Shown here: positions 49,976-60,345 of the stretch, in pieces | Layout: every line of letters starts with the position of its first letter | Position numbering within the stretch: position 1 is the stretch's first letter | Assembly (NCBI GenBank): GCA_016617855.1 | Contig: JAECUM010006816.1 | Coordinates: 41,170 to 105,169, forward strand | Direction of reading: 5' to 3' | Source: Megalonaias nervosa | Lineage: Eukaryota > Mollusca > Bivalvia > Unionida > Unionidae | Length of the DNA stretch: 64,000 bases | The notes under the pieces: generated by a model | Databases searched by the model: none | The model's input: the letters and a program-made list of their open reading frames with translations, nothing else | What the model was told of the DNA's origin: nothing | Position numbers and translations under genes: made by a program

Positions 49976-52900
49976 TGGAATTGAACTGATAGAACTCCTT
50001 CATCACAACACATTCCATAGAAGCCATAGAGTATACTGTCTCATAGTGAAGCACATGATACAGTACTCCCTCTTTATACCACTATCCATGGGAGCCATAT
50101 AGTATACTGTCTTATAGTGAGAATCTCTTATAATGAAGTACATGATACATAAAATTTTACTACTACATAAAAAATGTGATCCATAACCATACCAACATTA
50201 TAACAGAAAACACAAAGGGTTTTATAGTAGTGGAGTAATATGTAATCCAAACATAATGCTTATTTTAATTTATTTAGCTTGGGCCTGAAATATTTAATTC
50301 CAGATTTTAAAGTATGCGAAAGTGAATAGCAAAAAAACGCAACACATTAATGTAATTGAAGTCTCAAAAGAACTAAAGATATAAATGATTAGAAAATGGT
50401 TTATGGCTTGACTTTGATTTGTTGCAGTCCATTGAAAGAACTAATTGGAGTCACCAGCTTTGCTTGTGGATTTTCTTTAAAGTTTCCCTTACCTTTTCTT
50501 TTAGTGGAACAACTTTCACAAATGGAGTGGTTGGAAAGGCCATCAAAGGAACAATATGTACCTTCCAGTACTCAGGGGGTGTCAACATTGTGAGTTATAT
50601 ATATTTTTCTTGTGTCCATGACTAAGGCAGTATGTAAGAATTAAAAGAACTGATACAGGATACCTTTTCTTTTTTTGACAAATTGAATGAGATGAAAATT
50701 AAGCATAATCAGAAAATAATTATTAAAGCAAGGCAATTCTTAAAATTTATTTGAAGACCGTGATAATTTTTAAGTTGAAGATGACTGTTGAAGAAAATAG
50801 TGCAAATTTGTTTATTTTTGTGGGTATCAGATTCCATGGTATTTGGAAAAATGCCTTTTTCATTGGCATCTAAATTCACGGATTGGGGAAAGAGTCCTAT
50901 TGTTTTGCACAGAAGAATAATACATTTTTGAATATTTAAATTTGTGGTATATAAAAACCACAAAGTTGGCAAAAATTGTCACTACACAAAAAAATAATAT
51001 AATCACAGTAACTTACATTAGATGCAAAACGATAAGTCTTTCCAAGATACAGTTACAAATTATAAGGAGGTGTATGATATTTATATACCTTAGCATGGAA
51101 CCTGGAGATATTGTGATACAATTCATCTGTCTGTTATTACATCTTCTTCTTAACTTCTTGAAACTTCATTGTTATCTTTCCTTTTTGGATCCCTGTCCAT
51201 CGGTTCCCTGGGAAGTTGCAAAGATCAGTTGTAAAAACATGTTAATTACAAAGTCATTTTACATTCTTTAAAAGTTATATGTGCTGTCAGAGGTAAAATG
51301 CAGTATATATGCGGCAGATTTATCACTGTCTGAGTTTGGGTGGGGGCTGGGTTGGAACATGCATTATAAACGTTGGAAATGTTGGAATTTGCAACAGTAA
51401 GCAATTAGTGTTGCTGTAGTTAAAAACCAGTTTTCATCTTCACTGTTTGCTTATCAGCTGTAAATTCAGGAAGAAGAAAAGTGTGTTATTTGTATTGATT
51501 TAATATTAGAAGAAAGACAATACATGCAAGACATCTCATATTGAATGAGATTTACCTTCTCTTTTAGAAGCTCACAGTCAAATAATAAAATCTAATGACG
51601 TGTATCTGAGGCCAATGAAGAGTTCAATATTAACAGATTCTAGGAAACATTTATGTAAAAAGCAACATGCGATGCAGGTAATACAAAGTTGAACTATTGA
51701 GTTTTTGGAGCCTAATTCTGTGTGTTGATAATTTTTAATTTGTCAGAATCTTGGCACCCCTGTACAGACAGCAGCCACAGTTGCACATGAGATGGGTCAT
51801 AACTTTGGTATGGACCATGATAACTACACCTATTGCAAATGTCCACAGGAGAAATGCATCATGGCTGCCACTAGTGGAGGGTAAGTTGCATCATGTGGTG
51901 TTAACATGGCAAATGGGCAGAGTGGCTGAATTTCTATATCAGGCGATATACCCATCTAGCCATATCACCTAACAGAATAGGCTTCCATGCACAATATATA
52001 ATTGTTTAACCCAATAACACACTCCACTTGAAATTAGTATAGGTGCAGCAATTTCAAAGTGCTGACCATGTTATAGATTCTGTTTTATCTGTGGGTTGTT
52101 AGTTGTCTTGAGATGCATAGTTTGCTACAACCACTAATGTAAAGATGCAACATGGAATTTAGGCCTCTCCCCACCCTCCCATCCATCCACACAAAGCCTT
52201 GTATCAGGGTCCAGCAAATTTGAAATCCTCATGGAGACACTTGTATTTGTTATGGTTTATTTGTGTATGTGATACTATCGTGATACATATTGTATCAAAG
52301 ACAGTTATTTGGTACATTTATTTGATACATCTCGTGATACAACATGTCTGGCAATTCCCAGCTGTGCTGGTTTGCCCAGCTTAAATTCAGCATCCCAACG
52401 AAGCAAAGAATGCACCAGAATGTGAAACTGTTAGCTTCAAGACCGTCTTTTATCTTTGTATGTGTAATTAAAACAGCTTTCTTTTTGTAAACTATCTGTT
52501 AAGTCTGTTTTTAAAATATAGATCTATGCTTGATTTCATGATTGTAAAAATTTCCTATTTTGCATAACCACACAGAAGTTATAGCCACAAAAGAATGAAT
52601 GATTCCATAGTTAAGAACATTCTGCAAGTTGTGTAAGATCCTGCAAAATAGGTGTACATTAAAGTGCTGTTTGTTCACCCAGAATAACCATCTATGGCAG
52701 TGATCTTCGTGAGAGCAGAATTATTTCTGTTAAATTGTATGTCCCCACTGCTTGATAGCACTCTTCTGTCCATTTATCAGTTTAGCTGTGTCATATTGGC
52801 TGGTGCATTAGTGTTGTTTAAACAAATTTCTAGTTGTATGCATATATGAATGACCTTATTAGATTTTCATGACATTACAGTATTTTTGTGTGTGTCTATT

Positions 52901-54488
52901 TGTATAAGCCTACCTTGGGGCCAAGCGTATAATGCTATGACTGTCTATCCATCTGTTTGTCCCTTGGTCCATTAACTTTTTCTTGTCTGCACAATAACTT
53001 TAGTTTTCTATCAGCTACAGTTACTAGACTGTGTGGATGATTTGCACATTGGGTAAAGAAGAAGTCAGTTGATTTCAGGACCAAAAGGTTAAGTTATTGT
53101 GACTGAAAACTGCATGATAACACTAGGTACTCTTTGCATACCTGGATCAACATTGTTAATAGCTTGAAAGCATTGTAAACGATAAAGCCTATTGAAATTT
53201 GGCCCCAAAAAGGTCAAAGGTCAGAGTCATAGTGAGCAAAAGGAGGAAACTGGTTTCTTCACAATAACACTAAGACTACATCACTTACCTGGAGCAAACA
53301 TTGTGGACAGCTTGCATTTGAAGTGTGGAAGTAGTGTATTGATTTCAGGGTGAAATGGTCAAAGGTCGCGGTCACTGATTGAAAGGAGAAAAATGGTTTC
53401 TGCACAATAACATTGGTCCTGTATCTAATACCTGGATCAAACTTTATGGCACAATTGCACTTGACATGTGGAGAAGCTATGATTTCTGTGTAAAGAGGTC
53501 AAAAGTCACTGTGATAGATAAAAGAAATGTGGTTTCCACACATAAACGTAAGTTTTCATCACAGACCTGGCCTAACTTAGTGGATGATTTGTACTTGCGG
53601 TAAGGAAGAAACCTATTGATTTTTGGGCCAAAAGGTCAAAGGTTATAATGTTCACAGTGACTGAATGAAAAAATATGGTTTATTCACAGCAACATCAGTT
53701 CTGCATCACATACATGGACTAACCATTGTACATAGCTCTTGAGGTAAACAAAAAAGTTTATTGATTTTTGGGTTACCTGAAAAAAGAATAATAGTTTCAG
53801 CATAATGACATTAGTTCTATATCACAGATGTGAACAACATTTTGTGGTTAGCTTGCACTTGGGTCAAGGAAGAAGCATTTTGTTTAGAGGGGTCAAAAGG
53901 TCCAAGTTCAAGTTCACCGACTCAAAGAAGAAAAATGGTTTCCGCAAAAAGATTAACTTTTAATCATACAGCTTTACAAAGGTTTGTGGATGGCATGCAC
54001 ATAGGGTAATAAATAAAAAATGCTGATTGATTCTGGAATCAAGAGGTCAAGCATTCATAATAAGTCTGAGAAGAAAACAATGGTTTCTGAACAGCAACTC
54101 TGGCTCAAGACCATATACTTTTACCACAGGTCTGCATCCAGAGTTTGCCATGACTACTAGGGTCTGGGGTGAGGACTATTAATCGTGTGGGTGGGTGTAC
54201 AATTTGCCATTCACATACTCTTGTTGTAATACATTTTTGAACTTTTTTAAACTTTTGAAATTTTTTAATGGAAAGCTGATCACAGCTGCCTGAAAACCAC
54301 AGTGACAAGGAGATTTTTTAGACATGTTTTCATGTGGAACTGAACTAGATTTTAATGCACTAAAACACTATTTTTTTCTTTTTAAATATTTTTTTAGAAA
54401 TGTTTTTTGACTTACATTTTCTTTGGTGAAAACTTTGCTTACATTATTATGCAAAAATGAAGTGACAGAAATTAAATTTGTTAGGCGT

Positions 54489-54567
<79 letters not shown>

Positions 54568-55278
54568 AGACTTAATTAGATTCTCATGCCACTTACAGCA
54601 TTTTGTTCCATTTTTTTTAAATGACTTATTGGGGCTCTAGTGGGTGTTTGGGGCATACATATTTTATTGACTCAAGTCAAGAGTTGTTCTAAATTGATTC
54701 CCTAATTAGCATTCATCTCACTAATGAGTGATTCGTATATTTCGTTACAAATTGATAAACCCTTTAAAGTGTGTCATGTCAACTGTACCATACTGTCGGA
54801 GTAATTTATCCTCTAGCATTGTTAAAAATATCTTGTACATACAAATAAATATAGTTTCTTTGCTGATTTAAAAAATCAAAAACTTGTCCCAGATTTTTTT
54901 TGGGCAAGATTTATGTATTTCATATTTATTTAAGTTTTTACTAATGGAATGCCTTTGAGCCAGTGTGAAAAAAAGGAAGTCAAGTTCAGAGGATATTCAT
55001 CACATGGGATGGATTTACTGTAAATTCACTATTTTTCATAGGGGTACCAATTTTTGTGCATTTTATGGTTTTAAAAACCATAAAGAAGAAATGAATAATA
55101 ATCCTTCTTTGAAAATGAATTTACATTCCGATTAAAATACAATTTTCCATAAAGACCATGAAAATTGATACATTTGAAATGTATTGTAAGAAGATGCTTT
55201 TACTTGTAGCTCATAGTTCACGCAACCTAGATAATACCTATATTCATCCTAAATTTATTTCAGCCAAAGTGACCAACG
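26281..55278 (+). CDS. ADAM metalloprotease (M12B reprolysin), partial, multi-exon
   Basis: Membrane-anchored or secreted zinc protease of the ADAM family, which sheds or remodels cell-surface proteins. Nine exons have consensus AG/GT borders and compatible phases: 26281-26356, 26928-27010, 34676-34797, 37172-37248, 38016-38099, 39824-39895, 46310-46479, 50505-50589 and 51747-51880. A possible 15-bp tenth lies at 55264-55278. Together they encode the end of the prodomain, a Cys-Gly cysteine-switch candidate, a furin site RKKR and the catalytic domain with [12 protein letters not shown] and Met-turn CIMA. The [11 protein letters not shown] block and layout resemble the ADAM9/12/19/33 (meltrin) group, but subgroup is an inference. 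First exons, disintegrin, Cys-rich, EGF and membrane parts are not seen, so the gene extends outside the window on both sides or uses unrecognised exons. Confidence 0.93.
26928..27010 (+). CDS. ADAM exon b (prodomain)
   Basis: Flanked by TAATTTCAG and GTAAGACTAC. Encodes [11 protein letters not shown] and AVSTCDGVR, the classic ADAM prodomain HCxYxGHV and STC blocks. Ends with two bases of an Arg codon completed by the next exon. Confidence 0.93.
27127..27300. repeat. Dispersed AGATCT-rich foldback repeat, copy 1
   Basis: TTTAAGTTGAGTCCAGCTGC lead, then CCCAGATCTGCC and the reverse-complement-like GGCAGATCAGGGT near the end, so the copy can fold on itself. Related copies lie at 28244-28410, 45890-45965 and 55845-56000. 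Confidence 0.7.
28244..28410. repeat. Dispersed AGATCT-rich foldback repeat, copy 2
   Basis: Same order of blocks as 27127-27300: AACTGCAGAGGCCCAGATC, CAGGCAGATCTGGGTC, GGAGTAATCAGTAGAACAAA, CTGATCTGCAGGCGCATTAT, then GGCAGATCTGGATC. Confidence 0.75.
32160..34130 (+). repeat. Divergent satellite-like array, ~150-bp unit, about 14 copies
   Basis: The block GGCCACCACAGTGGCCATCTTGAAAATCTTG-like recurs at about 32171, 32317, 32483, 32625, 32691, 32841, 32984, 33127, 33270, 33413, 33550, 33698, 33830, 33965 and 34112. Each is followed by CTGAATGG, TTCACCAGAAGACTTC and GGTCATAAATGAAAATGGTGCC-type blocks. Copies have diverged strongly. Confidence 0.85.
32331..32390. repeat. Perfect 26-bp inverted repeat with 8-base loop
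   Basis: Arms 32331-32356 and 32365-32390 are exact reverse complements around TCCATGGC. It lies inside one unit of the 150-bp array and covers its ACTTCTCCTGAATGGAAA block. Confidence 0.95.
34676..34797 (+). CDS. ADAM exon c (prodomain)
   Basis: Flanked by CAATCTTTCAG and GTAAACATG. Encodes [14 protein letters not shown], the prodomain Y-x-IEP block, and ends at QLRCG. Joins exon b in phase through an Arg codon. Confidence 0.92.
35084..35119. repeat. (TA)n microsatellite
   Basis: About 18 uninterrupted TA units. Confidence 0.95.
36619..36790 (-). mobile_element. tRNA-derived SINE, family A, truncated
   Basis: Minus-strand partial copy, with the GGGTTTAATGCCATTTTTCAG end, TGGCAGCCAGTAT and the CAAGCTTTCT block, but without the tRNA-like head. 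Confidence 0.75.
36905..37120 (+). mobile_element. tRNA-derived SINE, family C (Thr-tRNA-like head)
   Basis: TAGCTCAGTTGGTAGAGCAA is a good A box and D arm. GGATTTGTAATTC can form an anticodon loop with TGT, and GGTTCCAGTTTCAATAACTG resembles a decayed B box and T arm. The body continues to about 37120. Not a functional tRNA: the B box is degraded. Confidence 0.65.
37172..37248 (+). CDS. ADAM exon d (end of prodomain)
   Basis: Flanked by TTATTTTGCAG and GTAAGTACCC. Encodes AHPHGHSNN... and ends [10 protein letters not shown]. With exon c it forms the RCGAHPH stretch (cysteine-switch candidate) and with exon e the RKKR furin site. Confidence 0.9.
37436..37865 (+). repeat. Minisatellite, ~60-bp unit, about 7 copies
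   Basis: TAGTGTCATAATTTTATAAA followed by GACATGACAGTGCCAATCAG recurs at about 37455, 37515, 37575, 37632, 37690, 37742 and 37797. It lies in the intron between exons d and e. Confidence 0.9.
38016..38099 (+). CDS. ADAM exon e (start of mature catalytic domain)
   Basis: Flanked by ATTTTTCAG and GTAAGTTAATT. Begins KKRSLHEP, completing RKKR with the last Arg of exon d, then [13 protein letters not shown], the first beta-strand of reprolysin domains. Phase 0 on both sides. Confidence 0.93.
38078..38205 (+). repeat. 64-bp tandem duplication covering the exon e donor
   Basis: 38078-38141 and 38142-38205 are near-identical. The second copy duplicates the last ~22 bp of exon e and its GTAAGT donor. 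Confidence 0.93.
38590..39290 (+). repeat. Divergent tandem repeat, ~155-bp unit
   Basis: Blocks of TTTGAAGAATTTCATGGATTCAAACC type recur at about 38632, 38808, 38960 and 39130, each followed by a TTCACCATTTC-like block and TTATGGCCCCTGTTTG-like block. Four to five copies. Not coding. Confidence 0.75.
39824..39895 (+). CDS. ADAM exon f (catalytic domain)
   Basis: Flanked by TTATTTTTAG and GTAAGTAACA. Encodes [14 protein letters not shown] and IANIVSM, the helix after the first strand. 24 codons, phase 0 at both ends. Confidence 0.92.
42600..45100 (+). mobile_element. DIRS-like retrotransposon remnant (gag end, RT, RNase H, recombinase start)
   Basis: In plus-strand frames that shift several times, the order is a Lys/Ser-rich gag-like end (42.6-43.1 kb) and an RT lead (about 43.2-43.3 kb). 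An RT body follows at 43.4-43.7 kb, then a YLDDI box (about 43756-43775). An RNase H-like stretch reads up to [11 protein letters not shown] (about 44370-44410), then a PDPESWAMD block (about 44560). [13 protein letters not shown] (about 44850-44890) matches the start of DIRS tyrosine recombinases. RT-RNase H plus recombinase-type ending, with no integrase seen, points to DIRS, not Gypsy. Ends and terminal repeats are not defined. Many stops; inactive. Confidence 0.75.
42868..43146 (+). repeat. 140-bp tandem duplication in the DIRS-like gag end
   Basis: GGGAAAGGAAACAAGG occurs at 42941 and 43081 with similar flanks before and after. The copies have diverged. Confidence 0.85.
45890..45965. repeat. 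Dispersed AGATCT-rich repeat, short copy
   Basis: CATAGACCTAGATCTG to CATCAGATCTATGTCTCTGC is a short foldback relative of 27127-27300. Confidence 0.55.
46310..46479 (+). CDS. ADAM exon g (catalytic domain)
   Basis: Flanked by TGCCTTCAG and GTATCGATAC. Encodes [19 protein letters not shown] and [18 protein letters not shown], the most typical ADAM catalytic exon seen here. Ends with AG of a Ser codon that exon h completes with T, which confirms the phase. Confidence 0.96.
48772..48864. repeat. (TG)n microsatellite, SINE tail
   Basis: About 46 uninterrupted TG units that run directly into a minus-strand family B SINE. It is therefore the expanded (CA)n tail of that SINE. Confidence 0.95.
48865..49020 (-). 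mobile_element. tRNA-derived SINE, family B, 3' part
   Basis: Minus-strand copy of the body: TGATTTGGATTTTTAACATAG, CAATTTTTCAGTCATATCA and GACATCACT-type blocks match 56200-56390. The tRNA-like head is missing. Confidence 0.85.
49030..49570 (+). repeat. Divergent tandem repeat, ~70-90-bp unit
   Basis: AGATCAGGGTCTATGCTGTT plus TTGAAACCAGAAGTAGATC-type blocks recur about seven times. The array resumes after the SINE at 49575-49829, which splits it. Confidence 0.75.
49575..49829 (+). mobile_element. tRNA-derived SINE, family A, with target duplication and (AAC)n tail
   Basis: Best copy of the family, with head GGGGGCCCCGAGTGGCCCAG, B box GGGTTCGAGTC, AGAAAGCTTGCCAGTTGC, 3' end GCTGAAAAATGGCGTTAAGCC and a CAA-type tail. 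Flanked by the 12-bp duplication AACAGCTCATTA at 49563-49574 and 49830-49841, as expected for LINE-mediated insertion. It interrupts the AGATC-type repeat array. Confidence 0.94.
49924..49970. repeat. (AAT)n microsatellite
   Basis: About 15 units of AAT with one early interruption (ATG). Confidence 0.95.
50505..50589 (+). CDS. ADAM exon h (catalytic domain)
   Basis: Flanked by TTTCTTTTAG and GTGAGTTAT. Encodes [18 protein letters not shown] and SGGVNI, the segment before the zinc-binding exon. First base completes a Ser codon from exon g; ends in phase 0. Confidence 0.93.
50590..51746. other. Intron, no feature seen
   Basis: AT-rich; no other exon or repeat recognised. Confidence 0.6.
51747..51880 (+). 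CDS. ADAM exon i (zinc-binding active site)
   Basis: Flanked by TTTGTCAG and GTAAGTTGC. Encodes [15 protein letters not shown], the HExxHxxGxxHD zinc site with catalytic Glu intact, then [12 protein letters not shown] with the Met-turn. All catalytic residues are present, so the protease is predicted active. Ends with two bases of a Gly codon. Confidence 0.98.
53000..54100 (+). repeat. Divergent tandem repeat, ~150-bp unit, about 7 copies
   Basis: Blocks of GGTTTCTGCACAATAACA and TTGATTTTTGGGCCAAAAGG followed by GTCAAAGGTCA recur about every 150 bp (near 53090, 53210, 53360, 53490, 53630, 53770 and 53900). Not coding. Confidence 0.8.
54492..54567. repeat. (TA)n microsatellite
   Basis: About 37 TA units with one G substitution near the end. 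Confidence 0.95.
55264..55278 (+). CDS. Possible ADAM microexon (15 bp)
   Basis: TATTTCAG is followed by CCAAAGTGACCAACG and then GTAAGG. With the last two bases of exon i the codons read Gly-Gln-Ser-Asp-Gln plus two bases, in open phase. Splice signals are good, but 15 bp is easily met by chance; a longer exon beyond the window could be used instead. Confidence 0.35.
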
Positions 55279-56072
55279 GTAAGGCTTTTTTGAATGACAC
55301 TTATGTTTGAAACTGAAACGAATCTAATCTTTTGTGAATTCATGTTTTTTCAGTGGTAATGGGATTATTCTGTCCTTTACTTTGCTTGCTTCTGACCAGA
55401 AAGTTCTGTCATCAGTTTCAGTTAGCATTTTCATCTGCAATTTCCTGTTCAAAATATCCAATGAAGAACCAAAATTATTTTGGAAAGGGTACCATAAGTT
55501 TCTGTTAAGTTTTTCAATGCCTCTGAACATTTTCTCACATATTTTTTGTCTGTAACCATGGGAACGGTTTTACATACATCGTCTGTTGTAATAATAGGTT
55601 TCATGTGTACATATTCATTTAAAAGGTGAACAAATCAGACATGTGATGTAGTTTTATTTGTTATTGCCAGTCCACAAATTGTGTTATGTAGCTTTACACC
55701 TGCATAAGTGTAAAGTTATAAACATGCAATGGGAAAAAGTCCTATGCTTCCCCATTTCAAAACAAAATAAGTTCATGGGGTAAATACCTATTTATGATAT
55801 TTGTGTTTGACTAATATGGTACTGTGTATACATACCTCTAAGTTGAGTTCAGCGGCAAGCAACATATCTGCCATTGCATAGTGCACCAGCAGATCAGGGT
55901 CTGTATTGTTTGTTCTACTGGTTACTCATTGTAAACTATAGTGACCCAGATTTACTGGTGTATTGTGTAGATGGCAGAGTTGCCTTTGTGCATTTTGTAG
56001 TCAGACTCGTCTTACAAGCAAGTTTATAGAGTAAAGGAAAAGTGGAATTAAAATGATGTAAATACACAATGT
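55279..56072. other. No exon seen; dispersed AGATCT-rich repeat inside
   Basis: 55845-56000 is a further copy of the foldback repeat seen at 27.1 and 28.2 kb (AAGTTGAGTTCAGCGGCAAG lead, CAGCAGATCAGGGTC). Nothing else recognised. Confidence 0.6.
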
Positions 56073-56380
56073 ACCGCTCCAGTAGCCTAGTGGTTAGAGT
56101 GTCCGCCTCGGATGCGGGAGGTCGTGGGTTCGATCCCCGACCGAATCACACCAAAGACTTACAAAAATGGTACTAACAGCTGCCTCGCTTGGCGCTCAGC
56201 ATTAAGAGGTTAGTGTTAGAACTGGTCAGCCTGGTGTGAGGATAATGTGACTGGGTGGGACATCATGCAACATGTCTGGAGCATGATGCCCTAGTGCTAG
56301 ACATCACTATAAACTGCCACACTGCAGACATTGTAGCGATATGACTGAAAAATTCTTAAAGCTACATTAAAAATCCAAAT

Positions 56381-56411
<31 letters not shown>

Positions 56412-56415
56412 ACAA
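56073..56415 (+). mobile_element. tRNA-derived SINE, family B, best copy
   Basis: Head with TAGCCTAGTGGTTAGAGTG (A box) and GGGTTCGATCCCCGACC (perfect-looking B box). The stem CCGC/GCGG encloses loop CTCGGAT, a Pro-type CGG anticodon. Body to 56380, then (CA)n to 56415. The Pol III boxes look intact, so this copy may be relatively young. Confidence 0.9.
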
Positions 56416-57099
56416 AAATGCACAATGTTTCACTCGTTGACATGGTTGACAAGACTATTTATTATGGTTGACATCATTGGCAACTTGATTGTTGTTGTGT
56501 GTCATCATTGTTCTGACTAAGGTGTAACTGGGCCTTACCCTCAGTTACAAAAACATGACAAGATGGTGGGTAGGTGAGCATTCTGGATTCCGGCACATTG
56601 CAAGCAGTCAAAGAGATATGTAAACATTTTAAATGATTAAAGTTTATGCAGCATATTTTTTTTTCTTAAAAAGTTTCAAAAGAAATAATTGTTGTGAAAA
56701 TTTACCTCCTGTCTTGTTTGACAGAGCTGTTTTGTGCATAAATTGGAACATTCTGGATGATGAAATCTTGGTCAGAACGGTCTGTTTCAGTTGGATGCAT
56801 CTTTACAACATAAATACAGTATAGTGTGCCTCATCATCAGTCTAATAAAGTACAGCTTGGACTGTTCTTAGCTGAATACCGTTTCTTCTTAACTCTCTTG
56901 GTCAAATACCAAAATCACAAATAGGTGTTTATCTTGTGAAATTTTATTCATAAAATTCCTGCAATTAATGGTGATATTTGTTTTTAATGTACAAAACATT
57001 TATGGAAACATTTTTATTGATGCCTGTGTGAGCTGATTTATAATTAAGATGAAGTATTAAGAAACAGACATTTCAACACATTCCACATGTCTTAATAAG

Positions 57100-57375
57100 C
57101 TTCCTTTTTTCTATCATGATCTAAATGTAATTACTTTTCCATCACCATCTAAATGTAATTACTTTTCCATCATCTAAATGTAATTACATTTCCATAATCA
57201 TCTAAATGTAATTACATTTCCATCACCATCTAGATGTAATTATTTTTCCATCACCATCTAAATGTTATTTTCCATAATCATCTAAATGTAATTACTTTTC
57301 CATCACCATCAAAATGTAATTACTTTTCCATCATCATCTAAATGTAATTTTCCATCATCATCTAAAGGTGATTAC
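57100..57375 (+). repeat. Minisatellite, ~27-bp unit, about 9 copies
   Basis: ATCTAAATGTAATTAC followed by TTTTCCATCACC-like sequence recurs with small changes. Confidence 0.9.
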
Positions 57376-59860
57376 TTGTCACAAGAAACATAAATGTTGT
57401 TTGATCATTTCTACTCCACTGTTTATTGTCAATTAATGTAAAAGTGAATTCACAAATTATTTCACTCTGTAACCTAGATTTTTATATTTAGCATTTGCTT
57501 GTACTGGCAGATGAGCTTTAACATACATGCTTTGATAAGAGTATGGACTACAGACATCCTGTGTGTGTACTGTAAAATGAAAAGAAATAGACTCATTTAA
57601 CCAGACTCTCTCATGACTTTCTGAGATCTTCACCATATGATGGTCTGATAAAAACCAGAGGTTTTCTCATAATACAAGAACAAGTCTTTCCCAAAAATTG
57701 GAAAAGTGATTTCTTTGACTGATGATATGAAGTGATGTCTTCCATTATTATGATGGTAAGAGGATGTCATTTTCATTTGCTGATTGAGACACAACTCCTG
57801 TATTGGAAGTGGTATAAACTATATCCTTCCAAGTTTTTTCTTAATATTTTGTTTCTAATAATTTCAGAAAATATTGAGATAGGAAGATAACTATGTCTTG
57901 GTAGTATCACTTCTACAGAGTTTTACTAAGTGCCTTCTATTGGTAATAGAGATTAGTGAAGCATTATATGAGACCCTCATATGACAGGATGCATCTAGAG
58001 CCATGTGAGAGTCTAGTTGAAGAAAATTAGAACAGAAATAGTAGAAAATGGTTAGTTTTTCTTTGCATCAGTGTCATAGTTCGCATCAGCTGCAGTTTTG
58101 GCTTTGTGCATGGCATTGATAAATTTGCTGACTCCTCATCCATTGTTTATCATGCAGTAGTCAAAGTCCCTATCTCAAAGGTCAAGGTCATTAGTAAGAA
58201 AAGGTCACGAGACTGCATATCAAGTGCCATTTGCAGCACTCTTGTTAAGGTGTAGTTCCAGGCTTACATAACTTCATACCAATATTAATCTACAGATCTG
58301 ATGGGATGAATTCATAAATGTACGCTATCAATTCACCAGAATATGGGTCTAGTTCACATTACCCGTCTGGACTTCATTTTATTTCTCTCCTTCTCTACAC
58401 CTCATCCCATTTTAACATGCTTGCTTCTCAGTTTTGATCTGTCATATATTCTGTGATGCAGACATGAATTATTGCTTTTACCACTGGCAAAAAGACTTAT
58501 GACAACGAAGTAAAAAGCCTCCTATCTGTGGCTTGTAAGAAATAGCTTTTTGGAAAAGACCAATTTTGTTACATTTGGACATAATAACAAGGCAAACTAC
58601 TCACGCACCTTGATCATTTGAAAATCACTGCAGTTGTGAGAAGCTTTATTATGAGTGCTGCTTGTTGAAGGTTAGAAGAGCATATGTGATGGCCTGTTTG
58701 GTGTCTGCCCTTCCATAAATACAAGTTATTTACGGCTTCATCCATAATTACAGGGAGAATTGCCATGAAACTTTACAAACATTCATCCCAGGATGTAATG
58801 GTCGTAAATGAAAATGGTGACCCTGGAACATTCAGTAACTTTATGCATGTGTATATTCAATGAGCTTATGAACACAGTGACTTGTACAAATGAATGTGAC
58901 CAGACTTAGTGTTGCAGTTAAGTAAGTCATGTGATAGCACTCGGACATTGATTTCAGTTTCAAAGGTTATTAAGTCTTTATCTGTAACAGCTTGTAAAAA
59001 TGATGAATACAAACAAATACATGTACATAACTATATAAACTAATTTTTATTGTACCCAGTTTATGGATACATCTAACGAATATCTTGAATAATATAATGG
59101 GTTTCTTCAGAAAAAAGTACTAATTATGGATTTGACCAAATTTGGCATGTGGGTATATCTTGATACTATTTGAGAGGAGTTCAGTGTATTTTCTATCCAA
59201 GGTCAAAATTCATGACAGAATTTTGTACTGCACTATGTTGTAAACATTTTGACACAAACAAACACTCAACAGTTTGAAAAAAAATAAAAGGACAGAAGAA
59301 ACTGTCTTGTCAATAACTAAAAATGCATTTTTAGCTCGTAGAGTATCCATTTCTTCAAGGTACTCTTTCCTTTTTTAGCAAAAACTAGTCTATCAGTTTA
59401 CACTTTAGAACATGTTGGCTTTAAATTCAAATGTAAAACTATACTTTTTTTTATTCTAAATACTTTCTAGGCTTGATTGTCTGTTATATCATGCCTGTTT
59501 AAAATTATTTTATTGTAGTTGCCGCCAATATTCTAAATAGACTTGATGGAACATAAATAGCACTGCTGATTATAACAGAACTCTTGTTGACTCGGGTGGG
59601 GTTGGGGTGTTTAGAAAATTTTGTCAGGTTGTGGATAAAAATGCTACCACTGAAAAAAAAGTCTAAATTGTTTTAGATGGAATCTAGATCCCTGATATTC
59701 TCTGCCTGATCCATTTCAGTTTCACAGCGGTCTGTAAACCTGCTCATCTCTGTAACTTCTGCTGTAATGGACATGGTGAAGATATCTTGCTTCTGTTTTG
59801 TATAACAAGAATGTCATGATCTACGTATATCAGTGACTAAACTTTGTCTTATAGATCTTA
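57376..59860. other. No gene seen
   Basis: AT-rich. The part near 59140-59220 is the dispersed repeat shared with 15340-15420. No exon with matching phase or RNA gene recognised. Confidence 0.45.
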
Positions 59861-60345
59861 ATGTTTAATTTCAAATGGGTCTTAACCCTGTCTTTCTCAT
59901 CAGCATCTATGGTACATCTCAAATGGTCTAAATCCTGTCTTTCTTGGAGCTCTTCATGATACATCCCAAATGTGCCTGAAATCTTTATTCTCATAAATCA
60001 TAATGATACATCTCAAATTGGTCTGAATCTTGTCTTTCTCTTCAACCTTTATGGCAGATCTCAGAGGGGTCGGAATCCTGTCTTTCTAGTAGCTCTTCAT
60101 CATACATTCCAAATGGTCCTGAATCCTTTATTTTCATAAATCTTAATGACTCATTTCAGATGGGTCTGAATCCTGTCTTTCTCGTACATCTTTGTGGTAT
60201 ATCTCAAATGGGTCTGAATCCTGTCTTTCTCATGGTCCATCTGATATAGGGTCTGAATCCTGACTATTTTTTTTTTAGCTCTTCATGGTATATCTCAAAT
60301 GGGTCTGAATGCCATCTCATAAATCATAATGATACATGGTACAAA
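59860..60345 (+). repeat. Divergent minisatellite, ~60-bp unit, about 8 copies
   Basis: CATCTCAAATGGGTCTGAATCC followed by TGTCTTTCTC recurs (59864, 59920, 60003, 60060, 60155, 60200, 60240, 60290). Spacing and sequence vary. Confidence 0.8.

Larger units (their letters stand above)
46480..50504. other. Intron with repeat blocks
   Basis: AGATCAGGGTCTATGCTG-type local repeats occupy 46.9-47.1 and 49.0-49.55 kb. Also (TG)n, two SINE copies and (AAT)n. No other exon seen. Confidence 0.7.
51881..55263. other. Intron with ~150-bp repeats and (TA)n
   Basis: Contains the repeat at 53.0-54.1 kb and (TA)n at 54492-54567. No disintegrin exon found. Confidence 0.6.

Noticed and set aside
59726..59780. 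Open stretch with VCKPAHLCNFCCNGHG after TTTCAG, looking like an ADAM EGF exon
   Set aside because: No disintegrin or Cys-rich exon precedes it, the Cys order is off and the donor is weak; chance is more likely.
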